Origin: Nannochloropsis salina CCMP1776
Taxonomy: Eukaryota > Sar > Eustigmatophyceae > Eustigmatales > Monodopsidaceae
DNA: 64,000 bases
NCBI GenBank assembly: GCA_004565275.1
Contig: SDOX01000009.1
Location: 16,027 to 80,026, forward strand
Reading direction: 5' to 3'
This document shows, piece by piece, positions 9,803 through 31,773 of this stretch; the first letter of the stretch is position 1; each line of letters starts with the position of its first letter. Under the pieces are notes generated by a model that saw only the letters and a list, made by a program, of their open reading frames with translations, made no database searches and was not told the origin of the DNA. The position numbers and the translations under genes were made by a program.

Positions 9803-11366
9803 ATGGGTGAATCTGCCACGCCAGTCAAAGCCGTCCATGAGGCTGCTTCGTCCTCCGCCCCCCCACCTCCCCCCACCTCGGCACAAATACCCCCCCGTCC
9901 GGCCTCTAAGCCCGTCGGCGAGCTCTACCGCATTCGACCCTGGCACACAGTGATCGTTCTCACGTTGGCCTTGCTCTTGGACCTGCCTTTTTTGATCGAC
10001 CGGTTGGCCTTGTCCCCCTATACCTCTCATACCACTGGCGGGGTCCTGGTAACTGGGGCGTCCACGGGCATCGGCCGCGATTCCGCCATCACCCTCGCAA
10101 CCAAGGAGCCAGGACTGATCGTATACGCAGGCGTGCGAAACTGTGAGAAAGGAGGGGGAATGAGGGGGGGGGGACGAGAAAGATGGAAGGAAGAAGACTT
10201 GGGATGACGCCATTATTCTCGGAAGCGGTCCTGTCGCGGGCCTTCCTCACCAGACCGCTCCCTCTCTCATTCCCTCCCTCCCTCCCTCTCTCTCTCCTTC
10301 TCTTCCTCGTCCCTTCCTTGTCTCGCCCCATTTCCTCCCTCCTTTCTGCAGTGAGAGACGCCAAAGCCATTACCGCCCTCCATTTGCCGAACCTCCTGCC
10401 CGTTACCCTGGACGTGACCAAAGACAACAGCGTGCAAGCCGCCCGGCGTACCATCCTGAAAGACCTCGCCTCCCGCGGACCCGAACCCGACAACCCGCTG
10501 CCATTCGTCGGCCTGGTGAACAACGCAGGCGTGACGGGGATGGCTCCCTTGGAACACCACGCCCTTCCCGAGGTGGAAAAAATCTTCGCCGTCAACGTCT
10601 TCGGCCTCCTAAGGGTCACGCAAGCCTTCCTCCCCGAGATTAGGTTGGGAAGAAGGGAGGGAGGGAGGGAGGGGGAGGGGAAGGACCACTCCGCGCCTAT
10701 GTAGCCATCCATCGCCCTCACCAGAAGATAATCCCCTCCCTCTCCCATTCCCACCCCCTGATTCCTGTCCAGGAAGCACCAAGGGCGCATCATCAACATC
10801 TCTTCCGTCCTAGGGGCGCTGACTGTGTCCTCTTTCGCCGCCTATTCGGCCAGCAAGCACGCGATGGAGTCCCTCTCCGACGGGCTGCGCCGGGAGCTCA
10901 GACCTTTTGGGGTCAGCGTCAGGTACCCCCGGCCTTCCCTCCCTCCCTCCCTCCCTCCCTCCTTTCCTCCCTTTCTGACCCGCCCCTCTTCTCCCGTATG
11001 CGACGTTCCCTGACCTTCCCCCCGCCCTCCCTCCCGCCCCTCCCCCCCCCCAGCGTCATTCAGCCCGGCTTCGTCGCCTCCCCCATCCACGCCAAGGCCG
11101 AGACTGCCGCCCCATCCCCCTCCTTCCCCGCATCCACCGACTACCCCCACCTGTCGACCCCCGCCAAGCGTGCCCACCTGGTCCGGTGCCGGGCCCACGC
11201 CGCGTCCCCCCGTTCCACCAGTGCCGCCGTCGCGGACGCCCTCCTCCAGCCTTTTCCACGGACGCGCTACCCCGTCGCCGCTGTCGACCGGGTCCCCGCG
11301 GTCGTTTTTACCTTAGCAGCAGCCATCCTGCCCGATCGGGTCATGGATTCATGGCTCGAGGCGTAG
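9803..11366 (+). CDS. Membrane-anchored short-chain dehydrogenase/reductase (SDR)
   Basis: Four exons in phase (9803-10142, 10352-10643, 10773-10922, 11054-11366) give 364 residues. The start ATG sits in ACCACCATGG. After a Pro/Ala-rich N-terminus there is one membrane segment (HTVIVLTLALLLDLPFLI), then the classical SDR fold: TGASTGIGR for NAD(P) binding, FVGLVNNAG, the catalytic Ser in RIINISSVLG, and YSASK with catalytic Tyr and Lys. The layout resembles retinol, 17-beta-hydroxysteroid and related membrane SDRs that face the ER surface. The substrate cannot be read from the sequence. Introns carry CCCT and GGGA tracts. A TTG near 9713 is not a start. Convergent with the kinase gene. Confidence 0.88.
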
Positions 11367-12081
11367 AGGACGGGGGGAAAGGCGGGAAGGAGGGTGGGGC
11401 GGGGGGGAAGGGGTACCTCTCTCCTTGCCAAGGTCAGCAGACTTTTCCGACTCGAGCATAGCCCTTCTTCTCTATTTCCTCGCTTCATTCACGCTGCAAG
11501 GAGGGAACCTACTCCCTCTTGAAGCCCTGTGATCGCGTCTATCGCCGGATGGTACTTGGCTCGTCGGGCGAGTGAAACGGACCGAACGTGGTGGCTAGCC
11601 ACGCGACGCAGGGCCAGGGCGTCTCTGTGCCGGAAAAAGAAACATATATGTAGCCTGGGGCCACGTCGAGCCACGTCGGGAAATTCATTTCTTTCTGTGC
11701 ACTGTACAAAGCGAGGGGAGCTATGTCCTCAACGACCACCACCAAGGCATTCCTCCTCCCCCCGGTAGCCTTCCTCTCCTAAACCTTCAAGCCACCCTCC
11801 TGGCACACACCCTTGCACCCCGCGCCAAAAATTCAAGTCGGAGGCTTCGCTAGTCTTACGTACGACCGCCGTGTCCCTGTCGCCCGTCGGAGGGAACGAA
11901 GCACCAGGTCCAGGTCGTCCACCCACGGTCCTTTCCCTCCCTCTCTTTCCTTCTCCCCTTCCTCCCTTCTCCCTGCCCTGACCCTGGCGGGGCCTCGTTC
12001 TCAAGGACCTGTCCAATTTGTTGCCCTTACAATGATGCCCTCCCCTCCCTTGCTTTTTACTCTTGTCTGCGGTATTTCCCC
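11367..12081. other. Convergent spacer between SDR and kinase
   Basis: Contains two 3' ends. Short open frames on both strands lack similarity or splice support. Confidence 0.5.
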
Positions 12082-14129
<2,048 letters not shown>

Positions 14130-14758
14130 CTCGTCTATCCCTCCACTACGCCTGTTATGACAAGGAAATACACAGTGCGAAGTATAGAAAATTAGGAGGC
14201 GGCAGTTTGAATTCGGTGGGGAGGCTGAGAGGAGATTCCTCTATGGGAATCCTCACTAAAAAGGTTTTCCTATCCCGCAGGATCCCGAAAGTAGCACCAC
14301 ATCACTTAATCTCAGGACGTCTGAAACTTGCCAGAGACCTATGCGTGGATTATCATGCAGTGTACACGACCACAATCCGATACCATGACCGGGTGAAGCT
14401 CGAAACCGTTGGGAGACGAGATACCGAACTTGAAGTATGGCGACATGCTCCTTCGGAAAACTGAGGATTTGGCAACACTTGGACTCTACCTGGCATCATC
14501 ACTCTCCATTCCTACACATTTGATTTCCTGATTTTATTTTTTAATTTTTGATTACGTCATGTGATTTGGCATACTTTGATAGGCATGTTTTATGTTCTGC
14601 AGCGCCTCATTTCAATATTTTATGTCTGGGAGATGGTTGATAGCAAATGATGATGCATGGCATTCGTATCCGGAATCAGAAAAAGGTTGGCTCATACTTT
14701 GCGGCATTTTTTCCCTTTGGATGGTTCATGCAAATTCACAATCCTACGCATCTACTTG
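14130..14758. other. Spacer upstream of kinase gene
   Basis: AT-rich tandem spacer between the end of the coiled-coil gene and the kinase start. Nothing coding is supported. Confidence 0.5.
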
Positions 14759-16552
14759 TCAAAAGCCGGGAGGCAACGGCCGTTGATGAGCTGTACACAA
14801 CAACCGAGCTTTGTCTTTTGCATCCAACTCTGCATCGCCGTACGCCTGCCTGTTCCAAGCCTCAGTCGCTTGGTTCAATCTGGCCACGTCTCGATAGACG
14901 TAACGCGGGAGGGAACGTGCCTGCCCACCTTCCGCCCCTCCTCCCTTCTCATCCCTCCCCGACGTGATGTCTTCTCCACAACCGAAGATGGCCTGCTCCC
15001 AATATGCATTCCGTAAAGCTGCCTTCTGTAGCCGTGTTCTTGCTTCTGCCTGTCTGCTGGGCCGTTGTGCCCATATCTGTTGACGACGTTTCTCCGCGTG
15101 TCGCAAACTCAGGACCGCCCTCCGTGCCAGGATTAGCTTGACAAGCTTCGGGTCATTCGAAGACATGTAGTTCTTTACACCTTTCGAACCCTCCACCACT
15201 TTTTTAAAGGTTTTTTCTTCTTGTGCCACAGTATCGGCCTCTTTGCGCGCCAGGGATATCAATCGCTCCCTTTTCTCCCTCGCGTCCCGTTGGCGAGTCA
15301 AGTGCTCCTTCAGTCTCGCCGATCGCCGCAACCATGCTGCCCGCTCACGTTTCTGCTTGGCAGACGCCTCTCTCCTTTTCTTTTCCATATCGGCCCGAAT
15401 TCTGGCCTCCTTTGCCTGCCGCCACGCCCGGATGGACCGTTGCAGTCGCACCGCTGCCTCCTCTTTCTTGGCTGCTCCCGGTCCAGCTACTGCCTTCTCG
15501 AGTCGTTGTACCCACAAAGACCGATTTTTCATCCTTAGCCGATGTTCTTTGTACCAGAGCAAGTGCCGCATGATGTCCCCCTCGCTCCGTTGCCAGAGGA
15601 CGCGGACTGCCCTTTCCAAGAAGGACAGGGTGCGTTGCATGTCTGCCACCGGGTCCTCCCTTTCGTGCCCGGTGCTTCCCTCCTCCCTTCCCCCTTCCTG
15701 CCCAGACTCCTCCCACAGAGTAAGAAATCGCGCATGTTCTGCTGCGAGCCAACCACCTGTCAGGCCCCCGTCACGAAGGATCTCGTCCTCCAACTTCTTC
15801 ATTGCCGCCTGAGCTTGCAAAAACTCTGTCGAAGTCTCTCTCACAATGCCGCCAAGATAACCAAGGTGGCCCTTGCTTCTAACAATGGGGTCGCATGCTG
15901 ATTTCCGTTCGCTTTTTCCCTCCTGTCTTTTATCTTGCTTACGCTCCTGCTTTCCATGGCGCGTGGCTGGTGGCCGCCCTCCTCCACCAACCTTCTTGTC
16001 CAGCGTGTCGACAGCTTTTACAGCCTCTTTCACATTTTTTCGCAGTAAGTTTTCCTTCTCTCGCAGCTGTTTACATTCTTGATTCTGAGTCAGACGGCAC
16101 GTGTGCAGCAGCTCCTGCAACGAGGCCATTTCTTCGTGGATTTCAGAAAGACCTTCTGCATCATTTTCTGATTTTCCCCGTGCTCTTCTTGCAGAGCCCA
16201 CTCTTGCATGCGCAACACCAGATACTCCAAACCGTTGTACCTGACCTTCTTCCTGATGTTTCTGCTGCCGTTGGTGCTCGCGGCGACGATGAACTCCTGT
16301 CCTAGCTTTGGTTAAGGCGCTGTGGAGCCTGGCTGTCTCTTCCCTGAACGACGACTTGAAGGATGAACCATAATGCGGTGTATTGTCTACAGCCAATTGT
16401 ACGTCCGTTTGCTTCACCAGGTCGTAAAGCTCTTGTTTCAGGCGCCTCACTTGCTGCTTTAGGGCGTGGTGCCGTGTGATGTACGCCTGTCGGTCTTCCT
16501 GTGCCGTAAAACCCGCGGTCTCACCAACCACTGGTCGCAAAGTCGGTGCCAT
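14759..16552 (-). CDS. Long coiled-coil protein, CCDC112/CCDC148-like
   Basis: One uninterrupted exon of 597 residues from ATG 16552. Almost the whole protein is charged helix: an N-terminal coil (HHALKQQVRRLKQELYDL), a central acidic linker, then a coil with LWYKEHRLRMKNRSLWVQRLEKA, an IQ-like AAVRLQRSIRAWRQ, and a long Arg/Lys/Glu helix. The W-Y-x(12)-W pattern with charged repeats recalls centriolar-satellite proteins CCDC112 and CCDC148. That resemblance is a weak pattern match, and the true family may differ. It is head-to-head with the signal peptidase gene, 334 bp apart. Confidence 0.55.
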   Translation of the reverse strand: MAPTLRPVVGETAGFTAQEDRQAYITRHHALKQQVRRLKQELYDLVKQTDVQLAVDNTPHYGSSFKSSFREETARLHSALTKARTGVHRRREHQRQQKHQEEGQVQRFGVSGVAHARVGSARRARGKSENDAEGLSEIHEEMASLQELLHTCRLTQNQECKQLREKENLLRKNVKEAVKAVDTLDKKVGGGGRPPATRHGKQERKQDKRQEGKSERKSACDPIVRSKGHLGYLGGIVRETSTEFLQAQAAMKKLEDEILRDGGLTGGWLAAEHARFLTLWEESGQEGGREEGSTGHEREDPVADMQRTLSFLERAVRVLWQRSEGDIMRHLLWYKEHRLRMKNRSLWVQRLEKAVAGPGAAKKEEAAVRLQRSIRAWRQAKEARIRADMEKKRREASAKQKRERAAWLRRSARLKEHLTRQRDAREKRERLISLARKEADTVAQEEKTFKKVVEGSKGVKNYMSSNDPKLVKLILARRAVLSLRHAEKRRQQIWAQRPSRQAEARTRLQKAALRNAYWEQAIFGCGEDITSGRDEKGGGAEGGQARSLPRYVYRDVARLNQATEAWNRQAYGDAELDAKDKARLLCTAHQRPLPPGF

Positions 16553-16886
16553 TTACCGTATATAGTACCTGATCATGTATGGAACGCCAGGAATGAGCCT
16601 CGACAATGTGGGTGTGGCATAAAGGGTGGACGGCCAAGGGAGTGTGGAGATTATTTCATATCCGACGCATACGCGGGAATGTAGGCGACCCTTTTAGGCA
16701 ACTCCTCCCAGGAACCGTCGAGAGGTTTTCAAGCAAACGGAAAAGGATTTCGTGTCAACTCTTTAGCTTGTAACGTCTCAAAGCACCTTTTCGACAGCGG
16801 TTTGTAACAGTCGGAGTGGTTCTCACGCATGTTTGTCCATTATTTGTCTCTTAATACCTCCCCCACACTCTGTTAGGAGAGGGTGG
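16553..16886. promoter_or_regulatory. Bidirectional promoter region, coiled-coil gene / plastid signal peptidase
   Basis: 334 bp separates two divergent start codons with no room for a further gene. No defined core element was recognised. Confidence 0.5.
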
Positions 16887-17789
16887 ATGGCGCGAGCAGG
16901 CCCTCCCATGGTTTTCCGCTACGCCGCATGTTTCCTCCTTCCCATCGCCTTCATAATTATCCTAAGTCCTGTCTTCGCATTTAAGTCCTCCCTATGCACG
17001 CGTGGATCGTCTTCCTACGTCGCAGTCGGGCGCCTGTGTCCAAAGAGCAGCATTACCAGCCTGAGCAACGGCAATGGAAGGCGACCTCCCTTCCCTCCCT
17101 CTAGCATTATCTTTCCACCACTCTTTGCATCCGACAGCGGGAACAGCGGAGAAGGAAAAGAAGAAGAGGAGGGAGGCGCGGAAGAAGGAAGCTTGTTGGA
17201 CAAGGCCAAATCCTTTTTTTCGGACCCGGAAAATCGGAAGGATACTACGCTCTTCGTCACCTCCTTCCTCATCTCCTTAGGGATCAGGGCTTTCATTGTC
17301 GAGCCCCGCTACATTCCATCCCTGAGCATGTACCCTACCTTCCTGGTGGGTGACCAATTGGCCGTAGAGAAAGTGACCAAGACATACAAAAACTACGAAC
17401 GGGGGGACGTGGTAGTGTTCAATCCCACGCAAGGCTATCAAGAATATGTGAGCCGAGACCCGTACATCACAGACAAAAGCCGCATTAACGAGGCCTTGAT
17501 CAAGCGCATCATTGCGAAAGGCGGGGACGTGGTCGAGGTGAAAGACGGACGACTCTTTGTGAACGGCGTGGCGCAAGAGGAGAAGTACATTGCGGAGGGT
17601 CCGGCCTATGTCTGGGGTCCGCGACGGGTCCCGGATGGGATGTACATGGTCCTGGGGGACAACAGAAATCATTCGTTGGACTCGCACATCTGGGGCTTTC
17701 TGCCCAAGGAGAACATTATTGGCCGGGCGATCTGTAAGTATTGGCCACCCTGGCGGTTGGGGTTGGTGGAAGGGCCGCTCAGCTCCTGA
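16887..17789 (+). CDS. Plastid type I signal peptidase (thylakoidal processing peptidase-like)
   Basis: Cleaves leader peptides from proteins exported to the thylakoid lumen or plastid membranes. A single exon of 300 residues from the ATG at 16887. The N-terminus is a signal peptide (CFLLPIAFIIILSPVFA) followed by Phe and a Ser/Arg-rich transit stretch, the Ala-Phe bipartite leader of secondary plastids. After an acidic linker comes one membrane segment. The catalytic domain has SLSMYPTF with the nucleophilic Ser near residue 147, ALIKRIIAKGGD with the general-base Lys near 206, and the box E GDNRNHSLDS. Family and catalytic pair are clear. Plastid location is inferred from the leader. An in-frame ATG at 16908 is an alternative start. 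Confidence 0.92.
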   Translation: MARAGPPMVFRYAACFLLPIAFIIILSPVFAFKSSLCTRGSSSYVAVGRLCPKSSITSLSNGNGRRPPFPPSSIIFPPLFASDSGNSGEGKEEEEGGAEEGSLLDKAKSFFSDPENRKDTTLFVTSFLISLGIRAFIVEPRYIPSLSMYPTFLVGDQLAVEKVTKTYKNYERGDVVVFNPTQGYQEYVSRDPYITDKSRINEALIKRIIAKGGDVVEVKDGRLFVNGVAQEEKYIAEGPAYVWGPRRVPDGMYMVLGDNRNHSLDSHIWGFLPKENIIGRAICKYWPPWRLGLVEGPLSS

Positions 17790-18590
17790 TTGGAACGAGG
17801 CAGGGAGGGAGGGAAAGGGAAGTGACGGTGTGTGTAGAAAGGCACTGTGGACACACGCACACAAAGAAAGCGATTCTTCTGCGTATGGGATGACTGGAAG
17901 CAAGCTCAACAAAGAACCCGCGACGAGATTGCTACCAGGACACAGTGGGCGTACCCTAGGCGTGTGTGCATGCATAGTGCTTTTCAGTTGACGCAATCCT
18001 TGTGTGCCACCTTAGAAACGCATGCCACATTCTTCAGCAGCCATTCCTTCCATTCCTTATCATTATCCCTTGCTACTACCATCTCTCTTCGCACTACGAT
18101 GACCACCTATGGCAGTATCCCTTTCTCCCTCTTCCCCTCCCGGGCGCAACCACGGCCTCATGAGAGTCCCGACACACGTCCTTTTCCCCTTGACCTTCAC
18201 ATTACCCGTTTTCAAACTATCAATATCACTTGACTCTATTGTCCGCCTCTTCCCTCCTTCGTGTTTCCTCCACGCTTACACATATATGTAAGAATCTCGC
18301 TATCTTTCCACGACAGTTTTCCTAAGTCTTTTTTGAAAGCCACCTTTGATGTTTCCTGCACTTTATGCGAACAGACAGTGAAGATTCAAATGATCAATGA
18401 ACGCGTAGACCTGGGTGCTAGACGACCGAGCGAGGGGCATAAGCCAGACGATCCCAGACCTGAACCCTAGCTCCTCGCGACCCTGTAAAACAAGCCAGTG
18501 CTCTTCCACCGCGCGCGCCCTAGCCTCACTTTACTCGACACGCCCTTGTGATGGGCTTCCCGGAAGGTCTATTCCCTATCTTTCCATCGT
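17790..18590. other. Convergent spacer between signal peptidase and CHD gene
   Basis: About 800 bp with two 3' ends. Checked for tRNA-like cloverleaf and coding frames on both strands; none supported. Confidence 0.5.
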
Positions 18591-27046
<8,456 letters not shown>

Positions 27047-28404
27047 GGAAAACCCTGCCGCACGAGCGCGCTGTTGAAAATGAATTGCCGTCAACAAAAA
27101 TTATAAATACCCAAACCCTAGCTTTAAGTTAGGTTTGAAAGTAGGGAGGGGATGAAACGGGCAATCGACCCGCGAAAGGGGTTTTGATGTGCAGACAGAT
27201 TAAATTGAGAATTTACCGAAGAGAAGTCCTCAGAAAAGAGCCAGAAGATTCCGTAGACCATTCACGGTTTCAGTGTATGAGTTTGATGGCAGATTCAGGT
27301 CTCACGACCGCATGGAGAGAGGTAGTAGGGCGGGGGAACAAACATAGGTTGGGGCCACTGGGAAAAGCAGCGAACAGATCAAATCTTCTTTCCCGCCCAT
27401 TCCAAAGACATGAGATCTCTTTGCACGCTTTGCCGGAATCGTCGTGCCAAAAATAAAAATGCATGCCCCGTAAGAATGAGAGAAGAAATCAATGACATCC
27501 GGTGAATGTTGGTACTTTTTCCTCTCTCGCTTCTATGCTGTTCGAAGGTAAGAGTTATCTCAAGGCTACTGGTAACCTCCTCCCCCTGGCAGAGCTCGAT
27601 CGAAAGTCCAAACGTTTTTTTAAATATGCAATAGGAGGGCAGGATGAGAGGGCGGTGGTGTCTGTCGACTGTAGCTGCTTTATCACTCTTCGTGGGATTT
27701 CAACCTCTTGCCGAGATCACGTCGCGACGGTGTGCGTGCCCTCTGGGAGTCATATGAAATCCCAGCCGGCAAGCATCACCTCCTCTTTCTTTGTTCTTTG
27801 GTCAACAACAAATTTGTTTCGTGTCGGGCACAGGCTGCAGGTGGTTGTGTATGCGAACATTGATGGAAATGTGCCATGTTGAGCGTTTAGTTTAATAGGA
27901 TCCGGAGAGTCATATTTCCGTTGTGCTGAGGCAGCGCGGGGTGAATTTTACTCGTTTACCTTCACGTGCTTCAGAGAGATAGAAGTCATGCGTTGGCAAG
28001 AGCGAAGAATGTTAACATAGCAGCGCGCGAAAATCGGAGGAGGGTAAAACAAAACCGTTGAGTTTGGATAGGTGAACATCTAAGGCAGGCAGTGTTAGTC
28101 ATGTTACTTCACTGTACCCCTTCTAAATTTCATATTGCGATGGACGAGGCGGTAGACAAGCCCTCTTCGTAACACCACCGCCCGCCACGATGTTTTTAAC
28201 CCATCGCACCTCGCTCCTCAGGCCATCAGAAGCCATCCAGTCGTTGCTCATCTTACTATCACATAAGTAAGCCCCATTATTCCAGCTCAAACGTGCCAAC
28301 GCGCCTTCCAAGTGTCCATATCGACTCTCCTTTGTGTGCCTGCCGACCACTGACAAGCCTCCTTCGACTTTTGCCGCACTGCGCTCGCCTTCCGCGAGAC
28401 GTGA
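27047..28404. other. Long AT-rich spacer, CHD promoter region
   Basis: 1.36 kb between the SF3A3 3' end and the CHD start, both on the minus strand. Short plus-strand frames (for example near 27502-27882) lack similarity and splice support. I see no RNA gene. Confidence 0.5.
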
Positions 28405-30566
28405 TTAAAGCAGTCCCTGTCGTGCTAGATCTTGGAAAGTCCTGCGGTTCAAGACGTTCCCCTCCGAATCTTCGAATTCCTCCTCCACCTCCGCATCGTA
28501 CACTTCTCCCTTCAGCTGTTCTTTTATCCGGTCGTACAAGGCAAGCGCATCCTTGATCGTCGTGATGTCATGGAAATGCTTTGTGTTGGGGATTTTCAGG
28601 CAGCGCATCCCATGGGCATGCCGCCACTCCTGGAAGTGCCTGCAGGGACGCCAAAAACAAGTGAGCGCAGAAGAAATGAACACCACAGATGCTTCTCGAG
28701 TCGAGCAAAAGAGGAAGAAAAATGCCACAGGTGCGTGTCGGACCTCCCCCTCTGCCCAGAGAAGGGAGCAGCAGGTGCTCCGCGCGCGACCGTGCCCCCG
28801 GCATGTCCCTGCCCCCGCCCGACTGGACGAGCCATGTCACCAACAAAATGAGGAGCATAAACTCCGGGAGCACGAGGACAAAAGCCCGAGACAAAGAAGA
28901 CGGGGAAGTGAGAACCTCCTGAGTCACGTACCTGTCAAACGCCCGGCGGCCCCAGTACGAGTGATTCCCGCATATCTCACATTTGTATTCTACCCCCAGC
29001 CCGTGCAATTTATACAGCCAGTATGGAATCGGCTTTCCATCGTAGCCTAAAGGCAGATTTAAGGGATTATAAATGGGGCCGTCCTCGTCCTCGTCCTCCT
29101 CCTCGTCCTCCTCCTCCTCCTCGCCCTCCCCCCGAAGTCCTGGAAGCAGCCCTTCTTCCTCTTGCCTCAGCTCCGTCTCCGTCTCCTCCTTCGTGCGGGT
29201 CTGCTTCTTCTCGACAAATTTCTTGGTCGCCTCCACCACCTCCCTCAGCACCTCCTTCACCAACAGGTCGATCCGGAATTCCCACCGCGCACACTGCTTC
29301 TTCGCATCCTCCCCTCCCTTCCCTCCCTCCTTATCCGTCCCCACCCCTTGCCCATTCCCGTTGCTCGTGGGCCCATTTCCTTCCGCCTTGCTTTTCTTCT
29401 TCCCATTGCCCGCCAACAGCTTCGGGTCAATCTCCTCCTTCTTCTTCCCCTTGGTCGCAAACAAGCGGGCAGCTCGTTCTTCCAACGTCCCTCCGCACTT
29501 CATCCCCAAGGCCTTCAAACCGGCCTTCAACCGGTCCATGCCCACCACCTCCAATTCCTTCGCCGTCCGAAAACCCCGCAGGTCCACCTCCTTCGTGTTC
29601 TCTGTCCCCTTTTCCTCCCCTCCACCTTGGGCCGGCACCGGCCAACCTCCGGGTAGTTTTCCCGCCTGCCACAGCGCCTCGAAGGCGGCTTCCGCCTTCT
29701 TGGTGGCCCCTTCCTCGCCTCCGTCCACGTTTCCGTCCAATATCTCCTCCACATTTAGCAAAGGTTGCGTGCGCTGGATGAAGGAGAGCAGGTAATTGTA
29801 CAGGTTGTGCACATATCTGTTCCCAGCGGGGGGGAGAGGAGAAATGAGACGCCCCAGTCGGCAACGGCCGGGCCACCGGGCGGTTGTACCTTTTTGAAAA
29901 CAATCCAGCACTCCCTTCTCTTTCGACGTCCCACCTACCTTGCCCACGCCGCATTCTTTTTCCCGGCCGGGACCACCGAGAAATCCGCCAAGCGACTCAA
30001 GTACGTCTGATAATCCCATTTAGGGGTTTGCGGCAACGCGTAAAACTCCATGTGAGACGCCTGCAAGTCCAAATATTTGCCAAAGACCTCTTCTCCCGAA
30101 AAGCACACGCGCGGTTCCGCTTCGTCCTGCACGGGTGGATGATGCTTTACAGGCACGTCCGGGTGTTTCTGGTGGTACTCCTTGGCATGATCCACGCGCG
30201 CATAAAAAGATGGAAACGCATCGCGGCCCCGTAAAGTGGCCAGTTCCTCTTTCATGGTCCCATGCAGGTCCTCGTAAATGCCCTCCAAGTCCTTGGAGCG
30301 CCCCTGGATCTGCTCGATCAGGTTTGAGACCCGGTGTTGTTGCCAGACCCGTTCCTTCGCCTGATGCGATGCAAGGGGGAAAAGAGGTTGTCGAGAACAC
30401 AGTTGCGCATGGCCAGTCTCGTATGAAAGGGAAACAACAGGTAGACCCGAATGTGATCATAACGTACCGTTCGAGGTTTATCCTCCAAAATTGCGACAAT
30501 AGCCGCCTCGTATGCCTCAATGTCCTCATGATTTGCGCGGGCCCGCTCGAGGGTTAAACCCGACAT
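28405..30566 (-). CDS. SF3A3: Splicing factor 3A subunit 3 (SF3a60 / Prp9)
   Basis: A component of the U2 snRNP SF3a complex, needed for prespliceosome assembly in the nucleus. Four exons close in phase: 30566-30468, 30360-29939, 29816-28932 and 28639-28405, giving 546 residues against about 500 in human. The N-terminal helical region is followed by YGYKYLDL-like FGKYLDLQASHM, then the SAP-like GMDRLKAGLKALGMKCGGTLEERAARLF, an acidic linker, and the near-invariant IYNPLNLPLGYDGKPIPYWL. The C-terminal matrin-type C2H2 zinc finger is [20 protein letters not shown], split between exons 3 and 4, followed by EWRHAHGMRCLKIPNT. Orthology is essentially certain. A minus-strand frame of an apparent upstream exon overlaps its first 41 coding bases. 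Confidence 0.96.
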
Positions 30567-31676
30567 CTATACCCTTTTTCTCGTGGTACTGCTCCTTCCA
30601 CGATTTTTGGAGGGCAACACTGTAAGTCTGCTGAAAGTCGGGTAACAACGCTCGTGGTCCGTAGCTTTGGCCCCAGCGCTTCGCTAGGGGCTCGAGAGGA
30701 TTCCTGCCAAGTAAATGATGCGAGGCGTATCATGAAGTGAGCAGCACGTCCATCCCTCCCAGCCTCCGCCTTCAATGCCTCCCTCAACGCTCCCAATCCG
30801 GTAGAAGGCGGAAAATCTAACGACGAAGGCGAAGTCTACTCATCCGGGTCGGCAAGGAACAAGCAAAGAGACCATCATCGGGACAGGGCTGTGGCCTGAG
30901 GTCAAAATCATCACAACCACTGTCATCGTCATCGGTCAGCACCGAGTGAGGTCCCAAACATCATCCTTCACCGCATCATCGCAGACGGATGCGGCCCAAA
31001 CCATCACACGCGAATGCCCGAAACCTCAAGCCGCACGCCGCAGCCACGACCCCGCCACCGAACCTGCATTCTTTTGACGGCATCCGACCTGTGAAACGAT
31101 GCAATGGCCTGTACATTTGAAAATAGACGGTAATTCAAACCTCTGTCGTGGGCAGAAAATGTGCCAGCTTGGTTTTGATTTCTGCGAGGCCCATGCTACT
31201 ATGCACTCCATGCCGTCGCCCAAAAGAGAACCGCCTTCGCCTTCGAACACCTCTATTATCTCTTTTGAATGACACTCTGCACACGATGGGCCCGGCATGC
31301 GTGAAGCCTACTTTACATTGTTCATGGCTTCTTCTTTTTTGTGGTACTCTGGACAATTGAGTTCGATTTTTTGTGCCGGGATGACGTCGAATGTCTTGTT
31401 GTTTTCGCTATTTTCAAATGACCATGGGGCACGTACAGTTACACGGAAGAAAATGTATGGCGCATCCAAGTCTTTTCGTGGACGAAGTACAGAACATGAT
31501 AACATGCGTCCTTGATGTACGATGTTGTAGGCAAGTAAATCTACTGACGTGCCACCGGGGGGGAAATTCCTTAGTCCTTGTTGACGCTGGCACGCTTCCT
31601 TTCCTTCCAAAGCGCATCGACACCACGTGACAAGGCTGACAAACAGAAAGATAAATGTGTGCAAGGTCTTCCCCAA
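30526..31676 (-). CDS. Possible unrecognised gene upstream of, and overlapping, SF3A3
   Basis: Two stretches read like real exons. The right one, 31676-31317, is open for about 120 codons, has a hydrophobic start and DAPYIFFRVTVRAPWSF, and ends at a GTAAAG donor; it lacks a clear ATG except at 31505. The left one follows the acceptor TTGGCAG, begins at 30703 and stays open for 59 codons to TGA at 30526. It encodes EPLAKRWGQSYGPRALLPDF and KSWKEQYHEKKG. The frames between (for example CAECHSKEIIEVFEGEG near 31270) are plausible but I could not close the phases. No family is recognised. They may belong to one gene or two. Confidence 0.3.
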
Positions 31677-31773
31677 ATCATGCGCTCATCCGAACTCTGG
31701 TCTCTGTGAATCACGCAAATTTTTGTTTTCGCACCTCAACAGGTCGTTCTCCTGCCTGGCTGCCCCCGACGCC
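30704..31773. promoter_or_regulatory. Divergent region upstream of SF3A3 and GDP-fucose transporter
   Basis: The two recognised genes start head-to-head 1.2 kb apart. The region contains the unresolved minus-strand exons listed separately and must also hold both promoters. No specific motif was recognised. Confidence 0.4.

Noticed and set aside
14800-16305. Plus-strand frames opposite the coiled-coil gene
   Set aside because: Complement of a 597-codon uninterrupted exon; no motifs.
18400-18500. Possible tRNA-like segment
   Set aside because: No acceptor stem pairing and no B-box consensus could be fitted on either strand.
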